This document shows positions 43,417 through 53,311 of a stretch of DNA of 64,000 nt, one piece after another. A program made the position numbers and the translations under genes. Origin of the DNA: Mucilaginibacter gracilis (GTDB lineage Bacteria; Bacteroidota; Bacteroidia; Sphingobacteriales; Sphingobacteriaceae); NCBI RefSeq assembly GCF_003633615.1, contig NZ_RBKU01000001.1:5642001-5706000 (forward strand). Reading direction: 5' to 3'. The notes beneath the pieces were generated by a model. The model searched no databases. It was not told where the DNA came from and saw only the letters and a program-made list of their open reading frames with translations. Positions within the stretch are counted from its first letter, which is position 1, and the number at the start of each line of letters is the position of its first letter.

Positions 43417-45789
43417 CTACTCGTTCCGCAAAGTTTTTACGGGGTTTATTAAACTTGTTTTTACGGTTTGGAAACTTACCGTGGCCAGGGCTATAAGCAT
43501 AATGGAGCCTCCCGACAGGGCAAATACCCACCATTGTAGCGGCGTGTGGTAGGCGTATGCCTGCAGCCACCTGTGCATGGCGTACCAGGCTATGGGCGAT
43601 GCAATGAGTAGGGCCAATACCACGAGCAACAAAAACTCGGCCGATAGGAGCCCAAATAGTGATGCAACGCTTGCCCCCAATACCTTGCGGATGCCTATCT
43701 CCTTAACGCGTTGCTGGGCGGTAAACATAGCCAAACCTAACAGGCCCAGGCACGATACAAAAATTGCCAGCGCACTAAAAACATTGGATAGTTTAACCAC
43801 TACCTGCTCGCTTTTGTAAAGCTGCTGGTATTGCTCGTCCGAAAAATAGTAGGTGAACGGAAACTCGGGGTTGATTTGTTTACACAAGGTTTGCAGGCTC
43901 GCCAATACATTGCCGGTATGGCCGGGTTTAATGCGTACCAGCAAATAGCCGCCATCAAGTATGCCGGGACTTAGGCGCAGCACAAGGGGTTTTATCTCGT
44001 TGTGCAAGGATGCGAAGTGGAAGTTTTTTACCACGCCGATGATGTTACCTTTTACGCCCCACATATTGATGGTTTTGCCTACGGCATTGGTATAGCCCAG
44101 CTTTTGCCCGGCGGCCTCGTTAATAATATAATTGTTGGCATCGGCGGGGTAGGCTTTGGAGTAATCGCGGCCCTGGAGCATTTGCAGTTTCATGGCCGAA
44201 GCAAAATCGTAGCCAATGGCGGCTATAGCAAAAGATACTTTGGTGCCCGGTTGCTTGCCGTCCCAATCGATTGATGTGGTAGCATCGTCAATAAAAGTGG
44301 GTGTGGTTGATATGTTTGACACCGAAGCAACACCCGGCATGTTAAGGGCGGCGGTTTTAAATAAATCGTACTTGGCGTTTAGCGCGCCCTCTACGGGGAT
44401 GTAAATCAAATTATCGCGATCGTAACCCAGGTTTAGGGTTTGGATGTATCTAACCTGCCGCGATACCACTATGGTTGCGATAATTAATATTCCGGATAGC
44501 ACAAACTGAAAAACTACCAGGCCCTTGCGAAACCAAACTGCGCCCGTATTTATCTTGGATGTGCCCTTTAGCACCTTAACCGGATTAAACGACGACAGAA
44601 ACAAGGCCGGGTAACTGCCCGATATAAACCCTGTAAGCAATATCAATAAAAGTATTTTTAGCCAAAAGCCTGCACTGTTAAAAGGTATGGTTATTTGCTT
44701 TTGGGTTATTTGGTTAAAGGCAGGCAAAAACAGCGTAATTAAAAACAAGGCAACAGCAACGGCCAAAACGGTAAATAGCAACGATTCGCCTATAAATTGT
44801 TTGATGAGTGTGCCGCGCACTGCGCCCAATACCTTGCGCACGCCAATTTCGCGCGAGCGTTTAACCGACTGGGCGGTGGCCAAATTCATAAAATTAACGC
44901 AGGCTATAAGTAATAAAAATATGGCGGCAATGCTAAACAAATGTACATAGGCTATACGGCCACCTTCAATATTACCGTTAACAAAATTGGAGTGCAGGTA
45001 AACATCGCCATAAGGCTGCAAACCGTGTTCGGAATGGAAAGCGGCGTTTTCTACCCGGTAATGGCTAGCCAAACGGCGTAACTTTTTGCCAACCTGTTGC
45101 GCACTGGCATTAGGTTTTAGCATAACGTAGGTTGCGGGGCCGCTATTGTCCCACTGTTTTTGGCCGGGATGCGTAGCCAAATACGCCTGCCAGTTAATAA
45201 CATACTCAAACCTGCGCGATGAGTTTTGCGGCACATTGGCAAACACGGCTGTAACTACAAAACTTTCGCTGTTATCAAACCTAAGGGCCTGGCCCATTGC
45301 CTGCTCAACGCCGCCAAAAAGCACATTAGCCATTTTTTGCGATATAGCTATACTAACCGGTGTGCTTAGGGCACTTTGCGGTGTGCCTGCCAGCAAGGGG
45401 TAAGTAAACATTTTAAATAAATCGGCACCGGCGTAGGTGCCTTCCAGTTTAATGGTTTTATTGGCGGCTTTAAAGGTGTGGATATTATTGCTTTCTTGCA
45501 TGGCGGCGGCGTATTGCACCTCGGGCATAATGCGTTTAAGCTCATCGGCCATAACGCCGGGGGTTTCATAGTCGGCAGTAATTTTATGATCCAGGTATTC
45601 GCGTTCGTAAACACGGTACAGGCGCGAGTTGTTAACGTGGTAAGCATCAACGCTTAACTCGCTTTGTACCCATAACAGCATAAATAAACTACAGGTGAGC
45701 CCTATTGCCAGCCCCGCAATATTTATAAACGTATGTGCCTTGTTTTTGCTTAAATTACGGAAAGCTATTTTTAAGTAACTGAATATCAT
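43417..45789 (-). CDS. MacB/FtsX-type ABC transporter permease
   Basis: 790 residues with the MacB/FtsX layout duplicated: an N-terminal membrane helix (HTFINIAGLAIGLTCSLFML), a large periplasmic domain, three C-terminal helices after 'RSREIGVRKVLGAV' (~316), a second periplasmic domain and three final helices after 'RVKEIGIRKVLGASV'. The two IGVRKVLGA-type loops contact the ATPase. No ATPase gene is adjacent. In Bacteroidota these permeases move peptides, lipoproteins or drugs; the cargo is unknown. Confidence 0.9.
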   Translation of the reverse strand: MIFSYLKIAFRNLSKNKAHTFINIAGLAIGLTCSLFMLLWVQSELSVDAYHVNNSRLYRVYEREYLDHKITADYETPGVMADELKRIMPEVQYAAAMQESNNIHTFKAANKTIKLEGTYAGADLFKMFTYPLLAGTPQSALSTPVSIAISQKMANVLFGGVEQAMGQALRFDNSESFVVTAVFANVPQNSSRRFEYVINWQAYLATHPGQKQWDNSGPATYVMLKPNASAQQVGKKLRRLASHYRVENAAFHSEHGLQPYGDVYLHSNFVNGNIEGGRIAYVHLFSIAAIFLLLIACVNFMNLATAQSVKRSREIGVRKVLGAVRGTLIKQFIGESLLFTVLAVAVALFLITLFLPAFNQITQKQITIPFNSAGFWLKILLLILLTGFISGSYPALFLSSFNPVKVLKGTSKINTGAVWFRKGLVVFQFVLSGILIIATIVVSRQVRYIQTLNLGYDRDNLIYIPVEGALNAKYDLFKTAALNMPGVASVSNISTTPTFIDDATTSIDWDGKQPGTKVSFAIAAIGYDFASAMKLQMLQGRDYSKAYPADANNYIINEAAGQKLGYTNAVGKTINMWGVKGNIIGVVKNFHFASLHNEIKPLVLRLSPGILDGGYLLVRIKPGHTGNVLASLQTLCKQINPEFPFTYYFSDEQYQQLYKSEQVVVKLSNVFSALAIFVSCLGLLGLAMFTAQQRVKEIGIRKVLGASVASLFGLLSAEFLLLVVLALLIASPIAWYAMHRWLQAYAYHTPLQWWVFALSGGSIMLIALATVSFQTVKTSLINPVKTLRNE

Positions 45790-46069
45790 GCCTAATTATG
45801 CTATAAAAATAATAATGCTAAACCACCGCCAAAATGCCAGCAAAGCCAGTGCCATGTATTAATTTATTGATTTTTAATTAATTATAAACAACAGAGTCAA
45901 AAATACCGTTCGGTTTTGATACAGCAATTGTACGGTTTTGGGATGTTTTTTTTACAAAAGCGATACATTGCGCAAATAGGTGTACATACCAATCTATATT
46001 ACAACATATTAACTAAATTTATGCGGTGTTTATTTTAATTTAACACGTTAATAACTTTAATGTTATTTT

Positions 46070-46103
46070 TTTGTTACAATTGCTAACTATTCTGTTATAT
46101 TTG
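46070..46103 (+). promoter_or_regulatory. Candidate promoter of the 46148 lipoprotein gene
   Basis: TTTG at 46070-46073 and TATATTTG at 46096-46103, 22 bp apart, fit the Bacteroidota pattern. The rest of the 358-bp gap 45790-46147 is AT-rich and shows no other recognisable element. Confidence 0.55.
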
Positions 46104-46147
46104 TTTACTAATTAAACAGATACGATTAAACCCTTAATGAATTTACA

Positions 46148-46873
46148 ATGAAAAAGTGCCTTTCGCATTTTACAGTTGTAGTGATGGTGATATGTGTGCT
46201 ATTTGCAGGTTGCAAAAAAACCGATGTTACCCCTACAGCTTCCGATCCGCAACTTACTTTTGCTTTAATTCCGGATAGCCAGCTTATTACATTTGGTGCG
46301 GCTAAAACCGAGGGAGGCCTTACCCCTTTTACTACCACCAAGCAAACTTTTAGCTGGTATGCAGGCACGGCCAATATTACTAAATTTAGGCTCAATGCTA
46401 AACGTGGCGATGTAGCATCAGAGTACTCGTCGGGAGCTATAAGCAATGTTGATTTATTTGCTACGGCTTCGCTGTTAAGCACCATTAATATTACCAAAGG
46501 CGATTATACACTTGTTAAAGCTACCGTTGTTTTTACGCAAACCCCTACTGCACCATACCCTTTGGTATTGCAGGGCACCTATACAACCAGCAACAGCACC
46601 GCAGTACCACTGGAATTTGACCTTAACGACAATTTGGAAGTAAGCGTTCCACTGGCCAACATTATTGCCGATGGCACCAAAGATTTTACTACCAATATAG
46701 CCATGCACTTAAATGCGTTTTTAAGCAACGTTACCGCGCAAGAAATTGATGGCGCAACCCGCACCAATGGCGTTATATTGATAAGCAAAACCATTAACAC
46801 CGCCCTTTACAACAAAATTAAAGCCAATATGCTAATATGCAGCGCAGGCTTTTTGTTTAACAAACCAAAATAG
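46148..46873 (+). CDS. Hypothetical lipoprotein
   Basis: 241 residues with a lipoprotein signal peptide (MKKCLSHFTVVVMVICVLFAGC, Cys22 lipobox FAGC). The mature protein is mainly beta and Thr-rich, resembling the loosely conserved surface lipoproteins common in Bacteroidota. No enzymatic motif is seen. It has its own promoter (46070-46103) and a strong bidirectional terminator (46894-46945) after it. Confidence 0.7.
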   Translation: MKKCLSHFTVVVMVICVLFAGCKKTDVTPTASDPQLTFALIPDSQLITFGAAKTEGGLTPFTTTKQTFSWYAGTANITKFRLNAKRGDVASEYSSGAISNVDLFATASLLSTINITKGDYTLVKATVVFTQTPTAPYPLVLQGTYTTSNSTAVPLEFDLNDNLEVSVPLANIIADGTKDFTTNIAMHLNAFLSNVTAQEIDGATRTNGVILISKTINTALYNKIKANMLICSAGFLFNKPK

Positions 46874-46893
46874 TTACAACCGGCTACAGCTAT

Positions 46894-46945
46894 AAAAGCC
46901 CTTGGTTAAGCATCAAAATAATTTGATGGTTAACCAAGGGCTTTT
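46894..46945. terminator. Bidirectional terminator between convergent genes
   Basis: AAAAGCCCTTGGTTAA (46894-46909) pairs perfectly with TTAACCAAGGGCTTTT (46930-46945), and the loop itself pairs CATCAAA with TTTGATG. T and A runs on both sides allow termination in both directions, for the lipoprotein gene and for the minus-strand gene ending at 46957. Confidence 0.9.
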
Positions 46946-46956
46946 GCATTATCATG

Positions 46957-48864
46957 TTAGCCTAACAGGTTGCCGGTAAACTCCATGCGGATGCGGGCCT
47001 GGAAACCTTCGATGGTTTTAAATATTTCGGTAAGGGTTACGCGCTCAATTTTGGTGAGCGTTTCGGGGTCGATATAATTATTGGGCGCCGTTTTATCGTG
47101 AATAATTTGAGTGGCCTGGCGGCGCAAACGCAAACTCATTAAAAAATAGTATGATTGTATGAGTTCGTGATAAGCGGCTTCGGTAAACACACCTTTATCT
47201 TTAAGAGCCTTTAGGCGTTCGCCGGTGTTAACATCAAAAATATGGTGTTTAAGGGCGTATACACGGGCCAAATCAACAATGGGTGTCATGGCGCGTTTAA
47301 TATCAAACACATCCTGCGAATCTTTTGTAAACGTGCGGATGCGTTTAAAAAAAGTAAGCGGCGGCTCGTACTGCAAAGCGTTTTTGGCCATGTGGAAAAA
47401 CAGTTTTTCCATGGGGCGTTCAAGTTCTTTATCTAAAAAGTCTTTAAGCTCGGTCATGATGGCTTCTTCGCCATAAATGTGGCGGCAATCAAAAAACGTG
47501 GAAAACTTAATCACACTTTCTGGTACCGATTCGGCCATCCAACTCAAATAGTTTCGTTTCCAGTAGGATAAGGAGTGCGTCCACTCGGGGTTCATGGCCA
47601 TAAAACCGCCGTCGCAATAAATAAAGCCAATGAAATTGAGCTTGTCGGATACGCGCTTGGCAAATTCTAAAAAGTATTCGCGCACTTCTTCGCGGTGTTC
47701 GTTTGCCTTGTCTTCGTAAATAATGGCGTTATCCTGGTCGGTTTTAAAAGTTTGCTCTTTGCGGCCCTCGCTGCCAAGCACCATAAACACAAATTTGGCC
47801 GGCGGTTTGCCCACTTCCTCAATCACACTCTCAATAACCTTTATGGCAATGGTATCGGCAACGGTGGTTATCACCTGGTTTACAATTTCGGCATGCACGC
47901 CGCGGCCCAAAAGCTGGGTGGCCATTTGCGGCACGCTATCCCACTTGCGTTTGAGTTCTTCGACAGAAATGGCCAGCTTAACCGATTGTATAAATACCAA
48001 TGGCGATTGCGCCTGCTCGCTCAGTAATTTGGTGCGGCTTATAAAACCAACAAACTGCCCATCTTTTTTGATAAGCAGGTAGCGCGTTTTGGTACGAAAC
48101 ATCATCAAAATAGCCTCGTAAACGTAAGCATCGCTATTAATCACTACTATGGGGTTATCCATAATCTGGCTAATGGGCAGGCCGGCATCTAAACGGCGGG
48201 CAACAACGTTATCGCGCAGGGTAATATCGGTAGCATAACCTATAATGTCGCCTTGTTGGTTTTTTACAAAAACGCAGCTTATTTTATGATGCGCCATTAA
48301 GCGGGCAGCCTCAAAAATTGGGGTATCATCGGCACAGGCCACAATATCGCGGTACTCCATGCTCTCCATTTTGCGCGAATAGAGTTGCTCGGAGGCGATG
48401 TAACTTTCTTCGAAGGTAACGGGGTGCTTAAAAAAATGAGCAAACTCGTCGTTAAGCATCATTTTGCCAAACTCGGATGTAAAGTACTGAAAAAAAGCAT
48501 CATAGGCCTTGCATATTGCCCTAAACTCTTTACGGTGTAAAAAGTATATTATGGTGCCTTTTTTTGCAATTACCGTGCGTAAAGATTGTTTGCGGTTAAC
48601 CAGCATTGATATACCACCAAAACAGTGGCCGCTTTGGTAATGCTCTAACAGGCGTTTGTTTTGGGCACTATCGTAAAAAAACGATTCGTACTCGCCCTCA
48701 ACCAAAATATCAATACCGCGCAGCTTGGTTATTTCTTGTTTGTAAATAACGGTTTCTTTACTATATCTTATTTCTTGTAACTGTTGGGCAACCTCTTCGA
48801 GCACTTGCTGGGGCAGCAGGTTAAAGGGGTGTACAGTTTTTAAAAAATCAACCCGGTTTTTCAT
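46957..48864 (-). CDS. cNMP-binding/CBS/DUF294 nucleotidyltransferase-family protein
   Basis: 635 residues. A cyclic-nucleotide-binding-like domain lies at ~10-140, two CBS motifs at ~165-285, then the DUF294 nucleotidyltransferase domain with GSEGRKEQTFKTDQDNA (364-380), which holds the GS and the Asp pair (376, 378) of the pol-beta fold, and a DUF294 C-terminal helical domain. Such proteins are thought to uridylylate or adenylylate a partner under control of the sensor domains. The gene overlaps the exonuclease gene upstream by 4 bp (ATGA), so the two are translated together. Confidence 0.88.
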   Translation of the reverse strand: MKNRVDFLKTVHPFNLLPQQVLEEVAQQLQEIRYSKETVIYKQEITKLRGIDILVEGEYESFFYDSAQNKRLLEHYQSGHCFGGISMLVNRKQSLRTVIAKKGTIIYFLHRKEFRAICKAYDAFFQYFTSEFGKMMLNDEFAHFFKHPVTFEESYIASEQLYSRKMESMEYRDIVACADDTPIFEAARLMAHHKISCVFVKNQQGDIIGYATDITLRDNVVARRLDAGLPISQIMDNPIVVINSDAYVYEAILMMFRTKTRYLLIKKDGQFVGFISRTKLLSEQAQSPLVFIQSVKLAISVEELKRKWDSVPQMATQLLGRGVHAEIVNQVITTVADTIAIKVIESVIEEVGKPPAKFVFMVLGSEGRKEQTFKTDQDNAIIYEDKANEHREEVREYFLEFAKRVSDKLNFIGFIYCDGGFMAMNPEWTHSLSYWKRNYLSWMAESVPESVIKFSTFFDCRHIYGEEAIMTELKDFLDKELERPMEKLFFHMAKNALQYEPPLTFFKRIRTFTKDSQDVFDIKRAMTPIVDLARVYALKHHIFDVNTGERLKALKDKGVFTEAAYHELIQSYYFLMSLRLRRQATQIIHDKTAPNNYIDPETLTKIERVTLTEIFKTIEGFQARIRMEFTGNLLG

Positions 48865-49562
48865 AGCCAGTATGCAATTAAAAGGGTGAATGCAAATAAA
48901 AGTAAACCAGATAGGCCACAGCCGCTTTTAAGCGCGGGCTGATGGCGGCGGCGTTCGCGGTCGGCCCGTTGTTTTTCTATGGCCCCGTCGGTTATGCCGC
49001 CATTGCGCAATATCTCAAAAAAACAGGCGGCGGTAGCTTCGGCATCAACCATGGCGTTGTGCTGGTGGTGCAGCGGTTTGTTAAACAAGGTGCTGTACAA
49101 TTGCCCCAGGCGCAAATACGTGGCCTGCGGGTTGCGGGTGTACTGGCTTGAGCCCAGCATGGTGCAATACATGGGTAGGCTGGCAATGGGGTTATCCATA
49201 CCCAGGCGATAAAAATCGGCCCCGGTTATATTATAATCAAGTTCCATGTAATGGCCAACCACCATGGGCTGGTAATGTTTCAAATCGGCATAAAGCAAAT
49301 CCATCACAAACTTGCGGGGTTGGCCGTTTTGGGTTAAAAAATCGCGCGTTATGCCATGTATTTTAAGGGCCTGGGGACTTATTTCAAAGTCGTTATCGCT
49401 TATGTAATGGTCTTCGCGTTTAAGTTCCGCGCCATCGCGGGTATAAATAATCCATGATACCTGCACCGCGTAGGGCCAGTTGGCATTGTTGGAGTAAGGC
49501 TGCGTCCAATCAATAGGCAGCCCCGTTGTTTCGGTATCTATAAAGAGGATGTGGTTTTGCAC
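48861..49562 (-). CDS. DnaQ-like 3'-5' exonuclease with C-terminal membrane helix
   Basis: 233 residues. The DEDDh motifs are complete: FIDTETTGLP (Asp9, Glu11), 'HYMELDYN' (Asp109) and 'HHQHNAMVDAEAT' (His168, Asp173). A hydrophobic C-terminal segment (GLLLFAFTLLIAYWL, ~219-233) is unusual for this family and would tether the nuclease to the membrane. It is translationally coupled to the DUF294 gene; DUF294 and DnaQ-type genes are known to occur together in many bacteria. The substrate is unknown. Confidence 0.85.
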   Translation of the reverse strand: MQNHILFIDTETTGLPIDWTQPYSNNANWPYAVQVSWIIYTRDGAELKREDHYISDNDFEISPQALKIHGITRDFLTQNGQPRKFVMDLLYADLKHYQPMVVGHYMELDYNITGADFYRLGMDNPIASLPMYCTMLGSSQYTRNPQATYLRLGQLYSTLFNKPLHHQHNAMVDAEATAACFFEILRNGGITDGAIEKQRADRERRRHQPALKSGCGLSGLLLFAFTLLIAYWL

Positions 49563-50037
49563 TAGGTTAGATTTATTTTTGATTTCGGATTTCGGATGTT
49601 CGATTTCGGAGTTATTTTGATTTTTGATTTATCACGGTGTTATTGCGAGTGATAGAATGCTGCGGCCTATGAAAGTGAACTGACGAATAAGAGCGTTGGC
49701 TTGTGCGATTCCCCTCTCGAGAGGGGCGGAGGGGTGTGTTATTTTCGAAATGCCTGGCGTACAACACACCCCGGCCACTACACGTTTCAACCCGCCCCCT
49801 CTCGAGAGGGGAATTAAAAACGTCATGGGTAGGTACCAAGCAACCGCACGGAGGTATGTTTGCTCTGTATAGCCGCTTTGCTTATGTGCGGTTGCTTCGT
49901 ACCTCGCAATGACAAAGGTTTTTTCTTCTTCCATACTCAAAACGTTTTATTTATCTTCCATCTTACGTGGTCCTTCTTCCATCCTCCTGATACAACTTCC
50001 ATAAATCCGAAATCCGCCCTCCGACATCCGAAACATC
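49563..50037. repeat. Repeat-filled gap (families A, D, H)
   Basis: Family A phrases occur at 49575-49620 and 50003-50036. A long G/C-rich inverted repeat (CCCCTCTCGAGAGGGG at ~49713 and at ~49798) frames 49708-49815. A family D palindrome spans 49828-49914, where 'gcaaccgcac' mirrors 'gtgcggttgc'. No gene is seen in this 475-bp stretch. Confidence 0.8.
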
Positions 50038-50541
50038 TCAATTCGCTTTTATAGTTTCCTTAGTGGTGCCGCAATCATCCATGTCTTTACCGTAATATGG
50101 GTTGTGTATGGCGGCGGTTTGGCTTAACCAGGTTGCTTTTTTCATGGGGCAATACTGGGCGTAAATAACCATGGTGTTGCTTTTAAAGGCTTTAACTACG
50201 GCCAGCATGTTTTTGCTGAGGCTGGTAAAATGCTCGCGCTGGTGCGCCAACTTGTCGGACTCGCTGATGTGTTCGCCATCAAACCTTAATTTTTCGCCGT
50301 AGGCAAGCCAAATGGTTTTTTGTTTGGCATCAAGCTGGTTGCTGCCAACCTCTTTAACTGCGGCGGCAAACTCTTTGGCGTTGCTATTGGCCAGCTTGCT
50401 GTTATCGGCCACCAGGGCATCTTTAATACCTAAATAGGCTTTAAGCACGTGGTTAAAACTGGTGTTAACGGTGGCGGTTTGTGCATTGGCGCTCATACCA
50501 CTTAGCAAAAGGGCAATTATTAAATATTTTACAGTTTTCAT
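50038..50541 (-). CDS. DUF3347-type periplasmic protein
   Basis: 167 residues with a signal peptide (MKTVKYLIIALLLSGMSANA). The C-terminal part 'YAQYCPMKKATWLSQTAAIHNPYYGKDMDDCG' holds the YCPM and NPYYG...CG pattern typical of DUF3347, which occurs alone or at the end of heavy-metal efflux subunits and is suspected to bind copper or similar ions. No efflux genes are next to it. The gene is followed by the membrane-protein gene on the same strand at 50586. Confidence 0.75.
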   Translation of the reverse strand: MKTVKYLIIALLLSGMSANAQTATVNTSFNHVLKAYLGIKDALVADNSKLANSNAKEFAAAVKEVGSNQLDAKQKTIWLAYGEKLRFDGEHISESDKLAHQREHFTSLSKNMLAVVKAFKSNTMVIYAQYCPMKKATWLSQTAAIHNPYYGKDMDDCGTTKETIKAN

Positions 50542-50585
50542 TTTTGGCTTTTAATTTTATTGCTCAAATATAAGGCTTATCCTTA

Positions 50586-51224
50586 TCATTTGCTGGCCCG
50601 GTACTCAAGCTGTTTAACGGCTTCGGCCTTTTTTAAGGCTTGTTCTGCGGTATCGGGCTCAAAGGTTAGCGTTGGCGGCGGATAAGCGTAGTTAAACACA
50701 TCGGCTATGTAAGGTTTTTTGTTGCATAATATGGTATCGGTACTTTGCGATAGCACTTCGAAGGTGTGGTGGTGCAAGCTATCGAGTATAAAAATGTTGT
50801 TTATATATTTTTCGGCAAAGCGGTTTGAAATCAATATAATGCCCGACTGCGGCACGTTAATATCAATATTGCGGTAAAAAAAACGCCTGGGCTGTAACCT
50901 GGGCTGGTTATCAACCCCGTAAACCAGTATAATACTGCCCTTAAAATTGCCCGGCACATGCAGCACCACTTTACGGGTTAATTTATAACACGAGAAGGCT
51001 ATAATGCCGATGAGCATCACTTCGGCGGTAACCTGCGTCCGGATAGATAATCGCAAAATGATGCATAAAATAAAGTAAGCACCAAAACACAAAATACCCA
51101 ATATCATAATTAAAATCCCCGGAAGCGGCCCGGAATTAGAATTGGCCCTATTATAGGCGTAAAAAGCACCCCAAATAAATATACCGATTGAAGCGATAAG
51201 CAGCAGGCTTATTTTAAATTTCAT
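50586..51224 (-). CDS. Membrane hypothetical protein
   Basis: 212 residues. About four hydrophobic segments lie in the first ~95 residues (LLLIASIGIFIWGAFYA, ILIMILGILCFGAYFIL, and two further ones), then a soluble domain with 'GSIILVYGVDNQPRLQP' and 'SQSTDTILCNKKPYI'. The soluble half resembles small extracytoplasmic proteins annotated under DUF6843 in Bacteroidota, though I am not sure. Function unknown. Confidence 0.55.
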   Translation of the reverse strand: MKFKISLLLIASIGIFIWGAFYAYNRANSNSGPLPGILIMILGILCFGAYFILCIILRLSIRTQVTAEVMLIGIIAFSCYKLTRKVVLHVPGNFKGSIILVYGVDNQPRLQPRRFFYRNIDINVPQSGIILISNRFAEKYINNIFILDSLHHHTFEVLSQSTDTILCNKKPYIADVFNYAYPPPTLTFEPDTAEQALKKAEAVKQLEYRASK

Positions 51225-51512
51225 AGATTAATTGGTGAGTTAAATTTATAAAATTTTTTAAAATATGCCAAACAACCATAGGCGGTAAACAACAAGGCCC
51301 GCTGGCAGCACAACCAAATTGTAAATACACCCTGTATTAAACACAAAGTATACTAACAACTTGGCCGGGCTGTAGCGGGCCGTTAGGGCATTATAGCTAA
51401 AGCAAAAATGTGGTTTAGCTAAGCATTAAAACAAATATCTATTGAATTATGGGATAAATTTCGATGTTCGATATTTGTTCTGTTCCTTAACTTAATAACC
51501 ATTTACCGTAGG
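51225..51512. other. Intergenic gap with a family C repeat
   Basis: A ~288-bp gap. A family C phrase ('gataaatttcgatgttcgat', 'gttccttaacttaataacc') lies at ~51446-51499, and a weak family E piece 'accgtaggttat' at ~51506. No gene is seen. Confidence 0.6.
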
Positions 51513-51797
51513 TTATTTTAAGGCTTCCTGCTCTTTAAGCTGGGCAATATTGTTACTGCTTTCATATTCGGTAGTTTTATCGGCAAAGTAATCCAGTATG
51601 CCGGCAATGGTATCCAGGTTATCGGCAACGCGCTGGTGCATATCTGGCAGGTCTTTTTCAAGGCGTTTGTCGCCCAGGTCAATATTATCAACCTCAATTT
51701 TTCCTAATTTTTGTATCAGTGCCTGCTGGCTGTTTTTTAAATCGTTTAACTCATGAACTATTTTCTCCATCAGTTCAAACTTTTTTAGCTTATCCAT
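51513..51797 (-). CDS. Small coiled-coil hypothetical protein
   Basis: 94 residues, no signal peptide, charged and helical throughout (MDKLKKFELMEKIVHELNDL ... LEKDLPDMHQRVADNLDTIA). Likely a soluble coiled-coil protein. Its stop is 72 bp before the middle of a family C repeat on the right-hand side of the preceding gap. No family recognised. Confidence 0.6.
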   Translation of the reverse strand: MDKLKKFELMEKIVHELNDLKNSQQALIQKLGKIEVDNIDLGDKRLEKDLPDMHQRVADNLDTIAGILDYFADKTTEYESSNNIAQLKEQEALK

Positions 51798-52150
51798 TAT
51801 CGTATCTTTTTAGGTTAAATAATAACATCTAACTTTATTATAAAGCAATGGCCAGCAATTATGTTTCAATAAAAAACAAAACTTTAACTTAGCCGCAATA
51901 AAAAACACCATACAAACGCTGCTGTATGGTGCCCACTTAACAATTTCACTTCACACTTTTAAAACACTTAGTACCCGCTTGGGCCGGGACATATATATGT
52001 AATATTTTTATTACGTTTTTGTTTTAACTAATTTACAGCCGCGCCGATGGTGCATTTTTTGGCTTACCTAAACACCAACCGCTATTATAGCATCAATTAA
52101 ATTTGGCAATGTGGTTTTAAACTAATACTTTAGTTTAAACTATTAACCGG
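51798..52150. other. Gap with an orphan minus-strand terminator-like hairpin
   Basis: CACCATACA (51906-51914) and TGTATGGTG (51923-51931) form a hairpin; read on the minus strand it is followed by TTTTTT, as in a rho-independent terminator. No annotated minus-strand gene ends here, so it may end a small RNA or an unrecognised transcript from the right. The rest of the gap is AT-rich with a weak family E piece ('gatggtgca') near 52047. Confidence 0.5.
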
Positions 52151-53290
52151 ATGAAATTTACTGTTTTTTGCTTTGCGCTGATGATGGCCGCCTGCACGGC
52201 CTTGGCCCAAAAAGCTAACGATGCCCTGCTGTTGGATATGTACCAAAACCAACGCTATATGGAAGCCGCCAATTACCTAAAAAGCGTGTACCCCGAGCCT
52301 GTAAGCGATATGAAGGTACTTTCGCGCCTGGCTTATACCTACCAAATGGCTGGCAAACTGCCCGATGCAATTGGTTATTACCAGCGCATGTATTTGCAAG
52401 ATAGCACCAACGTGCCCGTGCTGTTTAACCTGGCCTCCCTAAATGCCACGCGCGACAACAATGCCCAGGCACTTTTTTACTATCAAAAAATAATAGCTGT
52501 TGATAGCCTTAATTTTTCGGTAAACAAACGCCTGGGCAATATGTACAGCTTAAAGCTGGATACCGTTAATGCGCTTAAATATTTAACCCGGGCCAACAAA
52601 ATTGACGCCGACGAGCCGGAGGTTGCCGTGCAGCTTAGTGCATTTTTACTACTGGGCAATAAAAACAAGGAGGCCGACGCGGTTTTGCGCAAGTCCCTTG
52701 CTGCCGATACTACCAATATTATTTTGATACGCGCCCTCATGAAACTGAGCTATGCCACCAAAAAGTACCCGCAAACCATAAAATATGCCAACACGCTGCT
52801 GGCCCTTGGCGATGATAATGCCGATATTTATAACAAAATGGCATCGGCATATTACGAGCTTAAAAATTATGCTTGCTGTATTGAATGGTTTATGGAGCTG
52901 CCCAGCATTTACCAAACCGAACGTACTTTTTACCTTACGGCCGAGAGCTACAAAAAGTTAAAAGATTATAACAAGGCCCTTGAGTATTTTAACCAGGTGC
53001 TGCTGCAAAGCATATCCGACAATACATACGCCTATTACAGCGAAATTGCCGATACCTACCAAACCATGCACAAGCTAAAACCTGCCACCGTTAATTACCA
53101 AAAAAGCTTGTTTTTTAAAGAGAAACCCATGGTTTTTTACAGCCTGGCCAACCTTTATGATACCGACCTGCACAACAAGCGCGACGCCATTAAATACTAC
53201 AAAAAGTACTTGGAAACTAACCCACCCGCTAAAGACAAAGATTATATTACCTATGTGCAAAGCCGCATTAAAATACTGCAAGCCAAATAA
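52151..53290 (+). CDS. TPR-repeat protein, exported
   Basis: 379 residues with a signal peptide (MKFTVFCFALMMAACTALAQ). Several TPR helix pairs can be read, for example 'KVLSRLAYTYQMAGKLPDAIGYY', 'PVLFNLASLNATRDNNAQAL' and 'DYNKALEYFNQVLL'. TPR proteins mediate protein-protein contacts; exported ones in Bacteroidota often assist outer-membrane assembly. There is no operon partner, so the specific role is unknown. Confidence 0.75.
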   Translation: MKFTVFCFALMMAACTALAQKANDALLLDMYQNQRYMEAANYLKSVYPEPVSDMKVLSRLAYTYQMAGKLPDAIGYYQRMYLQDSTNVPVLFNLASLNATRDNNAQALFYYQKIIAVDSLNFSVNKRLGNMYSLKLDTVNALKYLTRANKIDADEPEVAVQLSAFLLLGNKNKEADAVLRKSLAADTTNIILIRALMKLSYATKKYPQTIKYANTLLALGDDNADIYNKMASAYYELKNYACCIEWFMELPSIYQTERTFYLTAESYKKLKDYNKALEYFNQVLLQSISDNTYAYYSEIADTYQTMHKLKPATVNYQKSLFFKEKPMVFYSLANLYDTDLHNKRDAIKYYKKYLETNPPAKDKDYITYVQSRIKILQAK

Positions 53291-53311
53291 TTTTTAAATA
53301 CCGAATACTTA

